Part shown: positions 17,883-27,019 of the stretch, piece after piece
How positions within the stretch are numbered: position 1 is the first letter of the stretch
Layout: each line of letters starts with the position of its first letter
Origin: Flavobacteriales bacterium
GTDB taxonomy: Bacteria; Bacteroidota; Bacteroidia; Flavobacteriales_F; PHOS-HE28
DNA length: 64,000 bases
Direction of reading: 5' to 3'
Assembly: GCA_020635675.1 (NCBI GenBank)
Contig: JACJZJ010000004.1
Coordinates: 310,001 to 374,000 of the forward strand
Program-made: the position numbers and the translations under genes
The notes under the pieces: model-generated
Database searches by the model: none
The model's input: only the letters and a program-made list of their open reading frames with translations
Told to the model about the DNA's origin: nothing

Positions 17883-18308
17883 TCAATACTCGGCAATGGC
17901 GCACAGGGCGACCGGGCTCGCAAAGCTCCCGGTGTTGCCCAGGCGAAGATCGATGCAGTACTCCTGTCCGATGGTGACCCGCTGGATGGACGTAGTGAAC
18001 ACCTCGTCGGCGATGGCGAAGGACTGCACGGTACCCGCCAAGGTGTCGCCCTGCAGCGCATAGTGCACCACGTAGGTGGTGGGGTTCAGGAAGTACTCCT
18101 CGTGCACCCGGACCTCGCAACGCAGGACGCGATTCGTATCGGCCCCATTGATCACCACGTCGACATGATGGTCTTCCAGGGTGAACACGGCCGGCCCGTC
18201 ATAGTCCGGGTCGAAGGGATTGTTGCGCAGTTCGTCCGGTACGATCGGACTTTTGTAGCACGACCCGAGCAACACACCAGCGATGAGTATGGTCCAATGC
18301 GTGCTCAT
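17883..18308 (-). CDS. Small lipoprotein of unknown function within the parE-parC operon
   Basis: A protein of 141 residues with a lipoprotein signal: hydrophobic ILIAGVLLGSC with the lipobox cysteine at about residue 17. The mature part begins YKSPIVPDELRNNPFDPDY and is predicted beta-rich, ending SPVALCAIAEY. The NPFDPDYDGP segment resembles the proximal region of other Bacteroidota lipoproteins carrying NPFDP motifs; no family could be named. Its ATG overlaps the upstream stop (ATGA, 18305-18308) and its stop is one base from parC, so translation is probably coupled. Its placement between parE and parC is unexpected. Confidence 0.8.
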   Translation of the reverse strand: MSTHWTILIAGVLLGSCYKSPIVPDELRNNPFDPDYDGPAVFTLEDHHVDVVINGADTNRVLRCEVRVHEEYFLNPTTYVVHYALQGDTLAGTVQSFAIADEVFTTSIQRVTIGQEYCIDLRLGNTGSFASPVALCAIAEY

Positions 18309-19027
18309 TGCAGGGGTATTGTGAAACGCAGGCACCATACACCATCCGCCCCCTGCGGCCACCAGGTCAAGCCGTCGAACTTGAGCTTCTCCCTGTCATC
18401 GAAGACGGGAGCCTGCCACTTGCGCGTCATGCGATGTACGAGGTAGGTCGCACCGGCCGCAAGCACTGTGGTGCCGGCCGCGATGCCGAACATCGTTCGC
18501 CTGCGGGACAAGGCGTCCTCATGGGCCGGGATCGTCCCCTCCTTGAGCATCATGACGTCGGAAGGAACATTGCCATGGGTGTAATGGTCCTGGTCGTCCT
18601 TCAGGTCCTGGTAGGCCCGGCGCATGTTCAGGAAGGCGACCGTGCTCCAGGCCACTCCTCCCAATGTCGCCACCAACGGTGCGGCGTTCACCCAGCGCTT
18701 TCGGGTACGCCACGCCTGGTATTCCTGCACGTAGGTCCTGTATGCGGGGCTCTCGGGCAAATGGAGGAGGTATTCGATGGTGCGACCGGGGACCACTTCC
18801 AGCGTGGTATCCACGACCATGCGTCCGGGCGCCCAAAAGGCGAAATGATGCGGACCCTCCGTCAGGGTGACCTCGCGCTGCTGCATGCGGTACTGGTGGT
18901 CGACCACGAAGGTGAAGTTGTGGCCCGGATCGATCAGCAGACGCAGCGTGCCGGTTGTCTGGGCCGCCCCCGAAAGATATAGCAGGTGCGGAAGGACGAG
19001 CGCGCTGATGTGGATGGACGCACGCAT
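18305..19027 (-). CDS. PEGA-like membrane protein of unknown function within the parE-parC operon
   Basis: A protein of 240 residues. A signal peptide (about 1-23, ending SGAAQ) is followed by a PEGA-like beta domain (GTLRLLIDPGHNFTFVVD, VTLTEGPHHFAFWAPG, VVPGRTIEYLLHLPES). Two hydrophobic segments then follow (about residues 112-132, containing PLVATLGGVAWSTVAF, and 179-198, containing GIAAGTTVLAAGATYLV). PEGA domains are found in envelope proteins whose interactions are mostly unknown. Start ATG 19027 lies two bases after the parE stop, and the stop overlaps the next ATG. No link to DNA topology can be inferred from the protein itself; the link is positional only. Confidence 0.78.
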   Translation of the reverse strand: MRASIHISALVLPHLLYLSGAAQTTGTLRLLIDPGHNFTFVVDHQYRMQQREVTLTEGPHHFAFWAPGRMVVDTTLEVVPGRTIEYLLHLPESPAYRTYVQEYQAWRTRKRWVNAAPLVATLGGVAWSTVAFLNMRRAYQDLKDDQDHYTHGNVPSDVMMLKEGTIPAHEDALSRRRTMFGIAAGTTVLAAGATYLVHRMTRKWQAPVFDDREKLKFDGLTWWPQGADGVWCLRFTIPLQ

Positions 19028-19029
19028 GA

Positions 19030-20970
19030 TCAAACTCCCGCCTCCACTTCGTTCTCCTGCAGTTTCTGCGCAATGGCCTTGACACGTTCCAGGGTGTTCG
19101 TCGGCCTCACCGGACCGCCCTCATCCTCCTCCACGAGGTCCTTCTCCACACGCAGGTTGCCGATGATGAAATCCTGTCGTTCCGGTGTGTTCTTGCCCAT
19201 GTAGAACCCGAGAAGATCGTGGACCACCGCATCCTTGGTGATCATCACCGGCTCCAGGCGCATGTCCTCACCGATGAAATGCTTGAACTCGTCAGGGCTG
19301 ATCTCGCCCAGGCCTTTGAACCGGGTGATCTCGGGGTTCCGGCCGAGCTTCGCGATGGCCTTTCTTCTTTCCTCCTCGCTGTAGCAATAGATGGTCTCCT
19401 TCTTGTTGCGCACGCGGAACAGCGGCGTCTGCAGGATGTACAGGTGGTCGTTCTTCACGAGGTCCGGGAAGAACTGCAGAAAGAACGTGAGCAGGAGCAG
19501 CCGGATGTGCATGCCGTCCACGTCCGCATCGGTGGCGATGACGATCCGGTTGTACCGCAGTCCATCCATGTCGTCCTCGATGTTGAGCGCGGCCTGCACC
19601 AGATTGAACTCCTCGTTCTCGTAGACCACCTTCTTGGTGAGGCCATAGCAGTTCAGCGGCTTGCCCTTCAGGCTGAAGACCGCCTGCGTGTTCACGTCGC
19701 GGCTCTTGGTGATGCTGCCACTGGCGCTGTCCCCCTCGGTGATGAAGAGCGTGGTGTCGTTCTTCCGATCGTCCTTTTTGGGGTCGTTCAAATGCACACG
19801 GCAGTCGCGGAGCTTGCGGTTGTGCAGGCTCGCCTTCTTGGCACGCTCCCGCGCGAGTTTGCGGATCCCGCTGAGCTCCTTTCGCTCTCTTTCGTTCTGG
19901 AGTATGCGCGATTGGATCACCTCGGCCACCTCCGGATGTTTGTGCAGGTAGTTGTTCAACTCCCTGCCGACGAAGTCGCCGATGAAGCTGCGCATGCTCT
20001 GCCCTCCCGGCTCCACTTCCTGACTGCCCAGCTTCGTCTTGGTCTGGCTCTCGAACACCGGCTCGATCACCTTCACACTGATCGCGGCCACAATGCCCGT
20101 ACGGATGTCGTTCGCGTCCCAGTCCTTCTTGAAAAAGTCACGGACGGTCTTCACCACGGCCTCCCGGAACGCTCCCTGATGCGTGCCGCCCTGCGTGGTG
20201 TGCTGCCCGTTGACGAAGCTGTAGTACTCCTCGCCATAGTGCTGGGCGTGGGTCAGCGCCACTTCGATATCCTCGCCGACGAGATGGACGATCGGATACA
20301 AGGGCTCTCCGTCCATCTTGGTGGTCAGCAGATCGAGCAGTCCGTTCTTGCTCTGGAACCGCTGCCCATTGTATGCGATCGTCAACCCCGTGTTCAGGTA
20401 GCAATAGTTCCACAACAGCCTCTCGATGTGCTGATCGCGGAACTGATAGTGCCTGAACATCTGATCGTCGGGCTCGAAGACCACGCGCGTCCCGTTCGGC
20501 TCCCCGGTCCTGGTCAGTTTCTCGTCCTTGCGCAGAACGCCGCGATCGAACTCCGCCCGCTTCATCTGACCATCGCGGATGCTTTCGATCCGGAAGTAGG
20601 TACTGAGCGCGTTCACGGCCTTGGTACCCACGCCGTTCAGGCCGACGCTCTTCTTGAACGCCTTGCTGTCGTACTTGGCGCCGGTGTTGATCTTGCTCAC
20701 CACGTCGATCACCTTTCCCAGGGGGATGCCCCGACCGAGGTCGCGGACTTCGACCCTTCCTTCCTCGATCCGCACCTCCACCTTCTTGCCATAGCCCATC
20801 ACGTACTCGTCGATGCAGTTGTCGAGCACCTCTTTGAGCAGGATGTAGATACCGTCATCGTAGCTGCTGCCGTCGCCGAGCTTGCCGATGTACATGCCTG
20901 GCCGTAGCCGGATGTGCTCTTTCCAATCGAGCGACCGGATATGCTCCTCGCTGTAATTGACCTCGCTCAT
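19030..20970 (-). CDS. parE: DNA topoisomerase IV subunit B (ParE/GyrB family)
   Basis: The ATPase subunit of topoisomerase IV. The 646 residues hold the full GHKL ATPase: LRPGMYIG, EVLDNCIDE with the Mg-binding Asn, GRGIPLG and the GLNGVGTKAVNALS nucleotide lid. The transducer domain follows, then the TOPRIM domain with TEGDSASGS and DADVDGMHIRLLLL. The length and lack of the gyrase-type insertion fit ParE, and linkage to parC supports this over GyrB. ATG 20970 gives the normal N-terminus; a -7-like box lies 54 nt upstream. It is the first gene of the four-gene operon. Confidence 0.93.
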   Translation of the reverse strand: MSEVNYSEEHIRSLDWKEHIRLRPGMYIGKLGDGSSYDDGIYILLKEVLDNCIDEYVMGYGKKVEVRIEEGRVEVRDLGRGIPLGKVIDVVSKINTGAKYDSKAFKKSVGLNGVGTKAVNALSTYFRIESIRDGQMKRAEFDRGVLRKDEKLTRTGEPNGTRVVFEPDDQMFRHYQFRDQHIERLLWNYCYLNTGLTIAYNGQRFQSKNGLLDLLTTKMDGEPLYPIVHLVGEDIEVALTHAQHYGEEYYSFVNGQHTTQGGTHQGAFREAVVKTVRDFFKKDWDANDIRTGIVAAISVKVIEPVFESQTKTKLGSQEVEPGGQSMRSFIGDFVGRELNNYLHKHPEVAEVIQSRILQNERERKELSGIRKLARERAKKASLHNRKLRDCRVHLNDPKKDDRKNDTTLFITEGDSASGSITKSRDVNTQAVFSLKGKPLNCYGLTKKVVYENEEFNLVQAALNIEDDMDGLRYNRIVIATDADVDGMHIRLLLLTFFLQFFPDLVKNDHLYILQTPLFRVRNKKETIYCYSEEERRKAIAKLGRNPEITRFKGLGEISPDEFKHFIGEDMRLEPVMITKDAVVHDLLGFYMGKNTPERQDFIIGNLRVEKDLVEEDEGGPVRPTNTLERVKAIAQKLQENEVEAGV

Positions 20971-21024
20971 GTGTTCGTGGACCGCCGGAAGACCTTGCCC
21001 TGCGCGGGTTCCCTAAAGATGGGG

Positions 21025-21032
21025 CGAAAATA
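21025..21032 (-). promoter_or_regulatory. Probable -7 box of the parE operon
   Basis: On the minus strand the bases read TATTTTCG, one mismatch to TAnnTTTG, 54 nt upstream of the parE ATG. Two 17-nt direct repeats lie about 40-80 nt further upstream. Confidence 0.45.
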
Positions 21033-21073
21033 GTCCCGTCACCCGATCGGCATCCGGCCGGGTTTCCACAGGC

Positions 21074-21110
21074 TTTTCAACGATCCGGGCTAGTTTTCAA
21101 CGATCCGGGC
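21074..21110. repeat. Two direct copies of a 17-nt sequence upstream of parE
   Basis: TTTTCAACGATCCGGGC occurs at 21074-21090 and again, identically, at 21094-21110 (20-bp period, two helical turns). The copies lie just upstream of the parE -7 box, so they could be paired binding sites on one face of the helix, or simply a small tandem duplication. Confidence 0.75.
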
Positions 21111-21170
21111 ACATCACGACAGCCCGGTGGCCGGCTCCGCCTGTTCGGATCCGAACGGATGCCCCTTCCC

Positions 21171-21186
21171 CACGCGGGCCCGCGTG
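21171..21186. terminator. Perfect 16-bp GC-rich palindrome after the M3 peptidase stop
   Basis: CACGCGGGCCCGCGTG is perfectly self-complementary and begins 2 bp after the stop of the M3 peptidase gene. A second perfect palindrome, GTTCGGATCCGAAC, lies at 21143-21156. Neither is followed by a T-run, so an intrinsic terminator is possible but not proven. Confidence 0.35.
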
Positions 21187-21187
21187 A

Positions 21188-23323
21188 TCACCTGAGACCC
21201 CGCTTGACCAGCAGGGGTTCCACCCGGGCATCACGCCCTCGGAACGCACGGTACATCTCACCTTCGTCCATGCTGCCCCCCCGGGACAGCACGGTGGCCC
21301 GGAAATGATCGCCATTGGCGCGTGTCATCCCGCCATTCTCGTTGAACCAGGCGAACGCATCAGCGTCCATTACCTCGCTCCACAAATAAGCGTAGTAGTT
21401 CGCCGCGTAGTCGGTCCAGCAATGGCTGAAGTAGCAGCTGCGGTAGCGCGGTGGCACTTGGGGAAGGTCGAGGCCGTACTTGTGCAGGGCGGTCTTTTCA
21501 AAGCCGTCCACATCGGACACGCGCGGCGCGTCGAACGGCAGACTGTGCCATTCGAGGTCCAGCAAGGCCGCCGCCAGATACTCCGTGGTGGCATAACCCT
21601 GGTTGAACTTGCTCGCCCTGCGCAGTTTCCCGGCCAGGTCGGCGGGCATGGCCTCGCCGGTCTTCCAATGCTTCGCATAGTTGTTGAACACCTCCGGGAC
21701 CAACGCCCAGTTCTCGTTCACCTGGCTGGGGAATTCCACGAAATCGGTACTTGTGGCGGTGCCGCTGAACTTGGGATATTTCTGTTCCGAGAGCATGCCA
21801 TGAAGGGCATGACCGAACTCGTGGAACAGCGTGGTCACATCGTCCCAGCTCAAGAGGCAAGGCTGACCCTCGGCGGGCTTCACATAATTGCAATTCTGGG
21901 TGATGACCGGGTGCTGGTCGAGCAGCGTGCTCTGGTCCACGAAGCTGCTCATCCAGGCGCCACCGTTCTTGTTGTCACGTGCATAGTAGTCGCCATAGAA
22001 GAGCCCGATCGCGGCGCCGTTGGTGTCGATGATGTCGAACACCCGCACGTCCGGATGGTACACCGGCAGGTCATGCCGCTCCCTGAAGGTCAATCCGTAC
22101 AGCTTGTTCGCCGCAAAGAAGACGCCGTTCTGGAGTACGTTCTCGAAATCGAGGTAAGGCTTCACCGCTGCCTCATCCAGATCGTACCTGGCCTTGCGCA
22201 CCTGCTCGGCATAGAAGTCCCAATCCCAGGAGGCGACCTCGAACCCACCCTTCTGTTGGTCCACGATCGCCTGTAGTTCGGCCGCCTCCTTCTTCGCGTT
22301 GGCTGCGGCGGCGGGCGCCATGTCGGCCATCAACTTCAGCGCACGATCGGGGCTCTTGGCCATCTGGTCGTTCATGACGTAGTGGGCCCAGGTGGGGAAG
22401 CCGAGCAAATGGGCCTTTTCGGCGCGGAGCTGGGCGAGCCGCGTGATGATGTCCTTGTTGTCGTATTCGTTCCCGCGGCCGTTCCTTGTGAGCGAGGCCT
22501 GCATGATGCGCTCGCGCAAGGCGCGGTCCTTCAATTCGCTCAAGGCGGGCTGCGTGGTCGTGTTGCGCAGATCGATGAGCCAGGCACCCTTGTGGCCCTT
22601 GGCCTCCGCCGAAGCGGCGGCGGCCTCGATCGCCTCGGAGCCCATCCCCTCCAGTTCCCTCGGATCGTTCACCACGATGGCCATCGCGGCGCGCTCCTTC
22701 AGGATGTTGTCCTGGAATTTGGTGACCAGATCGGCCTCCTCCTCGTTCAACTTCTTCATGCGCTCCTTGCCGGGATCATCGAGCAGCGCACCGGCCCTCA
22801 CGAACCGGGTGTAATAGCGGTCGAGCAGACGCCCCTGCACCGGATCGAGCCCCAGAGCGGCCTGGTCATCATGCAGCGCCTTGATACGCACGAACAGCGA
22901 GGGGTCCAGCGCGATCGCGTCCGCGTGCGCGGCCAGCTTGGGTGCGAGGGCGGCCTTCACGGACTGCAACGTATCGTTGGTCGCGCTGCTGGTCAGGTTG
23001 TAGAAGATCGCCGTGGCACGGTTGAGATCGCGCCCGCTCAGTTCCAAAGCCTCGATGGTGTTGGTGAACGTCGGTGCGTCCGGGTCCATGGCGATGGTCC
23101 TGACCTCCTCCAATTGCCGGCGCATGCCCTCCTCGATCGCCGGGCGAAAGTCGGTATCCTTGATCTTGTCGAAAGGCGGCGCCTGGAAAGGCAGGTCGCT
23201 TCGGGTCATGAGCGGGTTCATGGCGTTCGGCCCCTCCTGGTCCGTCGTCGGTGCAGAAGCCTGTTCACAGGCGGCAAGGGCCGAAACGAAAGCAAGTTGG
23301 GCGAGAATGGTCGTACGGGACAT
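21188..23323 (-). CDS. M3 family (peptidyl-dipeptidase Dcp-like) zinc metallopeptidase, lipoprotein
   Basis: A protein of 711 residues of the thimet-oligopeptidase family, which cleaves short peptides or removes C-terminal dipeptides. The zinc site HEFGHALHGM is at about residue 498, with the family pattern DVTTLFHEFGHALHG and the later substrate-binding YRSCYFSHCW region. ATG 23323 gives a lipoprotein signal (LAFVSALAAC), placing the enzyme in the periplasm attached to a membrane; the Dcp relatives of Bacteroidota commonly have this. An upstream in-frame ATG at 23368 would bury the lipobox. A -7-like TACCTTTC lies at 23343-23350 on the minus strand. Substrate choice (Dcp versus oligopeptidase) is inferred only. 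Confidence 0.9.
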   Translation of the reverse strand: MSRTTILAQLAFVSALAACEQASAPTTDQEGPNAMNPLMTRSDLPFQAPPFDKIKDTDFRPAIEEGMRRQLEEVRTIAMDPDAPTFTNTIEALELSGRDLNRATAIFYNLTSSATNDTLQSVKAALAPKLAAHADAIALDPSLFVRIKALHDDQAALGLDPVQGRLLDRYYTRFVRAGALLDDPGKERMKKLNEEEADLVTKFQDNILKERAAMAIVVNDPRELEGMGSEAIEAAAASAEAKGHKGAWLIDLRNTTTQPALSELKDRALRERIMQASLTRNGRGNEYDNKDIITRLAQLRAEKAHLLGFPTWAHYVMNDQMAKSPDRALKLMADMAPAAAANAKKEAAELQAIVDQQKGGFEVASWDWDFYAEQVRKARYDLDEAAVKPYLDFENVLQNGVFFAANKLYGLTFRERHDLPVYHPDVRVFDIIDTNGAAIGLFYGDYYARDNKNGGAWMSSFVDQSTLLDQHPVITQNCNYVKPAEGQPCLLSWDDVTTLFHEFGHALHGMLSEQKYPKFSGTATSTDFVEFPSQVNENWALVPEVFNNYAKHWKTGEAMPADLAGKLRRASKFNQGYATTEYLAAALLDLEWHSLPFDAPRVSDVDGFEKTALHKYGLDLPQVPPRYRSCYFSHCWTDYAANYYAYLWSEVMDADAFAWFNENGGMTRANGDHFRATVLSRGGSMDEGEMYRAFRGRDARVEPLLVKRGLR

Positions 23324-23399
23324 GGTCTTTCCAAAAGGGGCCGAAAGGTAGGATGTGGAACAAGGCATGGCACGTTCGCGATCGTCACCATCACCCTCC

Positions 23400-24497
23400 C
23401 TAGACGTTGAAAAGGAAGTGCATCACATCCCCGTCCTGCACCACGTACTCCTTGCCCTCCGTCCTCAATTTGCCCGCCTCCTTCACCCTGGACTCCGACC
23501 CGTATTTGATGTAATCATCATAGCCGATCACCTCGGCGCGGATGTATCCCTTCTCGAAATCGGAGTGGATGACCCCGGCGGCTTGCGGGCCGGTATCACC
23601 CTGATGGATGGTCCAGGCCCGCACCTCCTTCTCACCGGCGGTGAAATAGGTCTGCAGCTTCAACAACTTGTAGGCCGCGCGGATCAGCTTGTTGACCCCC
23701 GGTTCGTCCAGGCCCATGTCGGCAAGGAACATCGCCCGTTCCTCCGGGGTATCCAATGCGGCGATCTCCGCTTCGATGGCGGCCGTGACCATGATCACCT
23801 CCGCATTCTCGTGCTTCACCGCGTCCTTCACGCGTTCCACGTGGGCGTTGCCGGCCTTCGCGCTCCGTTCATCCACATTGCAGACGTACAGTACGGGTTT
23901 GGTCGTCAGAAGCTGGAACTCCGACACGAGCGCCATGTCATCGTTCACCGTGAGCGCTGCGCGGGCGCTCTCGCCCTTGAGCAGGTGTTCTCTGATCCTG
24001 GTCAGAAGGTCGAAACGCTTCTTCGCATCCTTGTCACCGGTGGTGGCCTGCTTCTGCACCTTGGCGATCCGCGCCTCCACGGTCTCCAGGTCCTTCAATT
24101 GCAGTTCGATGTCGATCACTTCCTTGTCACGCACCGGATCCACGCTGCCGTCCACATGCACCACATTGGGATCATCGAAGCAGCGCAGGACGTGCAGTAT
24201 GGCGTCGCACTCGCGGATGTTGCCGAGGAACTGGTTGCCGAGCCCCTCCCCCTTGCTCGCGCCCTTCACCAGACCGGCGATGTCCACGATCTCCACCGTC
24301 GTGGGCACCACGCGTTGCGGCTTCACCAGATCGGCCAGCCTGTTCAGCCGCTCGTCAGGCACGGTGATGGTGCCCATGTTCGGCTCGATGGTACAGAACG
24401 GGAAGTTCGCCGCCTGCGCCTTGGCGTTGCTCAAACAATTGAACAGGGTGCTCTTGCCCACGTTCGGCAGGCCCACGATGCCACACTTCAGCCCCAT
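23400..24497 (-). CDS. ychF: Redox-regulated ATPase/GTPase YchF (OLA1 family)
   Basis: A protein of 365 residues, the normal YchF length. The N-terminal G domain has the P-loop GLPNVGKST (residues 9-17), the NFPFCTIEPN switch and DIAGLVKGASKGEGLGN. The G4 position reads NVDE instead of NKxD, as in the ATP-preferring YchF/OLA1 family. The middle is a helical coiled-coil, and the C-terminal TGS domain includes TWTIHQGDTGPQAAGVIH-like sequence (here RAWTIHQGDTGPQAAG) and ends DVMHFLFNV. It binds ribosomes and is linked to stress regulation in other bacteria. The frame is open upstream to 25136, antisense to the next gene; homology starts at ATG 24497. A -7-like TACCTTCG is at 24516-24523 (minus). 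Confidence 0.95.
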   Translation of the reverse strand: MGLKCGIVGLPNVGKSTLFNCLSNAKAQAANFPFCTIEPNMGTITVPDERLNRLADLVKPQRVVPTTVEIVDIAGLVKGASKGEGLGNQFLGNIRECDAILHVLRCFDDPNVVHVDGSVDPVRDKEVIDIELQLKDLETVEARIAKVQKQATTGDKDAKKRFDLLTRIREHLLKGESARAALTVNDDMALVSEFQLLTTKPVLYVCNVDERSAKAGNAHVERVKDAVKHENAEVIMVTAAIEAEIAALDTPEERAMFLADMGLDEPGVNKLIRAAYKLLKLQTYFTAGEKEVRAWTIHQGDTGPQAAGVIHSDFEKGYIRAEVIGYDDYIKYGSESRVKEAGKLRTEGKEYVVQDGDVMHFLFNV

Positions 24498-24620
24498 GAT
24501 CGTCGTTTCGGGCCGCGAAGGTAGCGGCACCATGGCGATGTGCATCCGTTGGGGACCGATGCCAACGATACGGGCGCGCACCCGGGGAGACCGCCATACC
24601 TTCCGCCACGTCACCGGACC

Positions 24621-26927
24621 ATGCGGACCACACCGATCCTGATCCTCCTCACGGCGATCGCCACCACCTCCTGCCAGGACCGCACGGAAGAGGCGGATGC
24701 CCGGACGCGGACCGGCAAGGCCGAGGACACGGTGGCGCTCTCTTCCGGATCGAGCACGCGAAAGATGGCGGCGTTGCTGGCCGAGGTGGCCCGCAAGGAG
24801 CGGATGAGCGGCGACCCGTACTTCAACAATGCCCGCGCCGACGACCTTGCACGCAAGGTGCAAACCGCTTCGAACCCACAGGAATATGCCTTGAACACCA
24901 TCTACCGGATCTTCGAACTGGTGAACGCCGGTAGGACGGTCGAGGCCATTTCCCTGCTCGAACCGCTCATGGCCCGCGTCGAGGAAGGGAAGATCCGGAT
25001 GCCACCACAGAACACGCTCGGGCTCTATCATGAACTGGCCATCGCCTACATGCGGCTTGGCGAACAAGTGAATTGCCTGGAAGGCCATACGGCAGGGTCC
25101 TGCATCATACCCATTGGCCCGGACGGGCGGCATCATGATCAGGAAGGATCACGCAAGGCGATCACGGTGTACACGCGCATCCTGGAACGCATTCCGGACG
25201 ACCTCACCGCACGCTGGCTGATGAACGTCGCCTATATGACCCTGGGTGAATATCCCGGCGGCGTTCCCGCTCAATGGCTGATCCCTGAAAGGGCCTTCGG
25301 GCCGTTAACGGGCTTCCCGCATTTCACGGACGTGGCCATGCGCCTCGGTTTGGACCAAATGGGACTATCGGGCGGTGGTTGCATGGAGGACTTCAACAAC
25401 GACGGGCTGTTGGACATCCTATGCTCATCCTGGTCCCTGCGTGACCAGATCCATCTCTTCCTGGCCAACGGGGATGGCTCGTTCACGGATGCCACCGAGC
25501 GTTCCGGCCTCACCGGGATCACCGGTGGTCTGAACATGGCGGACGCCGATTATGACAATGACGGATTGATGGACGTCCTGGTGCTCCGGGGCGCCTGGCT
25601 GACCAAGAGCGAACAACCGGTCTCGCTGCTGCACAACCTCGGCAACGGACGTTTCGAGGATGTGACCGAGGCCGCCGGCCTCTTGAGGAAGTACCGCACC
25701 CAAACCGCCTCCTGGGCGGACTATGACAACGATGGCCTGTTGGACGTATTCGTCGGGAACGAGTCGGTGAACGGCGAGAACTACCCGTCCGCGCTTTTCC
25801 GCAACAACGGGGACGGGACGTTCACCGATGTCAGCCTGGACATGGGTGTGCGCTACATCGGCTATGTGAAAGGCGCAGCCTTCGGCGATGTGGACAACGA
25901 TGGGGACCAGGACCTGTACATCTCGGACCTAGGCGGGCCGAACCATCTCTTCCTGAACCAGGGGGCCGGTGGCGGCCATCGGTTCCAGGAAGCGCCGCAA
26001 GCCGCGGGTGCCGACGGACCACGTGAGAGTTTTCCGACCTGGTTCTTCGACGCGGACAACGACGGTTGGCTCGACCTGTTCGTCAGTGCCTACCCCCTGC
26101 GCGAGGATGCCACCTTCGCTGCTGCCACCTGTGCCTCCTACCTGGGCCTGCCCTTTCCCCAGGAGACCACGCCCCGGTTATACCTGAACAACGGCGACGG
26201 CACCTTCCGCGATGCCACGGTCGGCTCCGGTCTGGACCTGCCGCTGTTCACGATGGGCTGCAACTTCGGCGATATCGACAACGATGGCCGTCCCGACATC
26301 TTCCTCGGCACGGGCGAGCCCGACCTGCGCTCGGCCATTCCGAACCGTATGTTCCGCGGACTGGGCAATGGACGTTTCGAGGAGGTGACCACGGCCGGCG
26401 GATTCGGGAACATCCAGAAGGGCCACGCGATCTCGTTCGGCGACATCGACAACGATGGTGATCAGGATATCTACGTGGTGCTCGGTGGGGCATACGAGGG
26501 CGACACCTACCACAACCAATTGTACGAGAACCCCGGCATGGGCAACCATTGGACCACCCTGTTCCTTGTGGGTGTGCGTTGCGCCAGAAGCGCGGTCGGC
26601 GCCCGCATCCGGGTGACCGTCGCTGCTGACGGAGGTGAACGCGACATCCATGTCCGTGTGGGCACCGGTGGCAGCTTCGGTTGCTCCTCCATCCGGCAGG
26701 AGATCGGCCTGGGGAATGCCGACCGCATCATGCGGATCGAGGTGACCTGGCCCACCACCGGGATCGTGCAGACCTGGATCGACGTGCCCATGGACGCACC
26801 ACTCCGATTGACGGAAGGAGATGACCAGTTCGAGGAGCTTGTCCTTCCGGTACTGGAACTGAAGGCCGCTGCGGCCATGACGACGGATCACCGCCACACG
26901 ATGCACCCGCACCGGATGGCGCAGTGA
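24621..26927 (+). CDS. CRTAC1-like FG-GAP/ASPIC-UnbV repeat lipoprotein
   Basis: A protein of 768 residues. ATG 24621 gives a lipoprotein signal (LLTAIATTSC). Residues 30-210 are helical and TPR-like (KRKER, AISLLEPLMARVEEG, ITVYTRILERIPDDLTARW). From about 230 onward are many FG-GAP calcium-loop motifs (DFNNDGLLDILC, DYDNDGLMDVLV, DVDNDGDQDLYI, DADNDGWLDLFV, DIDNDGRPDIFL, DIDNDGDQDIYV). Near the C-terminus an ASPIC/UnbV domain is recognisable (GNHWTTLFLVG...SAVGARIRVTV...IRQEIGLG). Proteins of this type are surface or periplasmic and often linked to polymer use; the precise role is unknown. Divergent from ychF. A weak -7-like TACCTTCC lies at 24597-24604. Confidence 0.88.
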   Translation: MRTTPILILLTAIATTSCQDRTEEADARTRTGKAEDTVALSSGSSTRKMAALLAEVARKERMSGDPYFNNARADDLARKVQTASNPQEYALNTIYRIFELVNAGRTVEAISLLEPLMARVEEGKIRMPPQNTLGLYHELAIAYMRLGEQVNCLEGHTAGSCIIPIGPDGRHHDQEGSRKAITVYTRILERIPDDLTARWLMNVAYMTLGEYPGGVPAQWLIPERAFGPLTGFPHFTDVAMRLGLDQMGLSGGGCMEDFNNDGLLDILCSSWSLRDQIHLFLANGDGSFTDATERSGLTGITGGLNMADADYDNDGLMDVLVLRGAWLTKSEQPVSLLHNLGNGRFEDVTEAAGLLRKYRTQTASWADYDNDGLLDVFVGNESVNGENYPSALFRNNGDGTFTDVSLDMGVRYIGYVKGAAFGDVDNDGDQDLYISDLGGPNHLFLNQGAGGGHRFQEAPQAAGADGPRESFPTWFFDADNDGWLDLFVSAYPLREDATFAAATCASYLGLPFPQETTPRLYLNNGDGTFRDATVGSGLDLPLFTMGCNFGDIDNDGRPDIFLGTGEPDLRSAIPNRMFRGLGNGRFEEVTTAGGFGNIQKGHAISFGDIDNDGDQDIYVVLGGAYEGDTYHNQLYENPGMGNHWTTLFLVGVRCARSAVGARIRVTVAADGGERDIHVRVGTGGSFGCSSIRQEIGLGNADRIMRIEVTWPTTGIVQTWIDVPMDAPLRLTEGDDQFEELVLPVLELKAAAAMTTDHRHTMHPHRMAQ

Positions 26928-27007
26928 GCGAACCTCGTTGTCCTCTAACCCCACCGGTCTGTTCCGCTCGCCGGGGACGGAAGGTCGCAGGCCGGAGCGG
27001 ACATGGA

Positions 27008-27015
27008 TACTTTCG
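27008..27015 (+). promoter_or_regulatory. -7-like box 4 nt before a small membrane protein gene (leaderless candidate)
   Basis: TACTTTCG has one mismatch to TAnnTTTG and ends 4 nt before the ATG at 27020. Confidence 0.5.
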
Positions 27016-27019
27016 CGGC

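Noticed and set aside
16535..17977. Long open plus-strand frame over parC
   Set aside because: Antisense shadow; parC on the minus strand has all topoisomerase motifs.
19219..20907. 562-codon open frame opposite parE
   Set aside because: Shadow of a strongly conserved GHKL/TOPRIM coding sequence; His/Leu/Val-rich with no motif.
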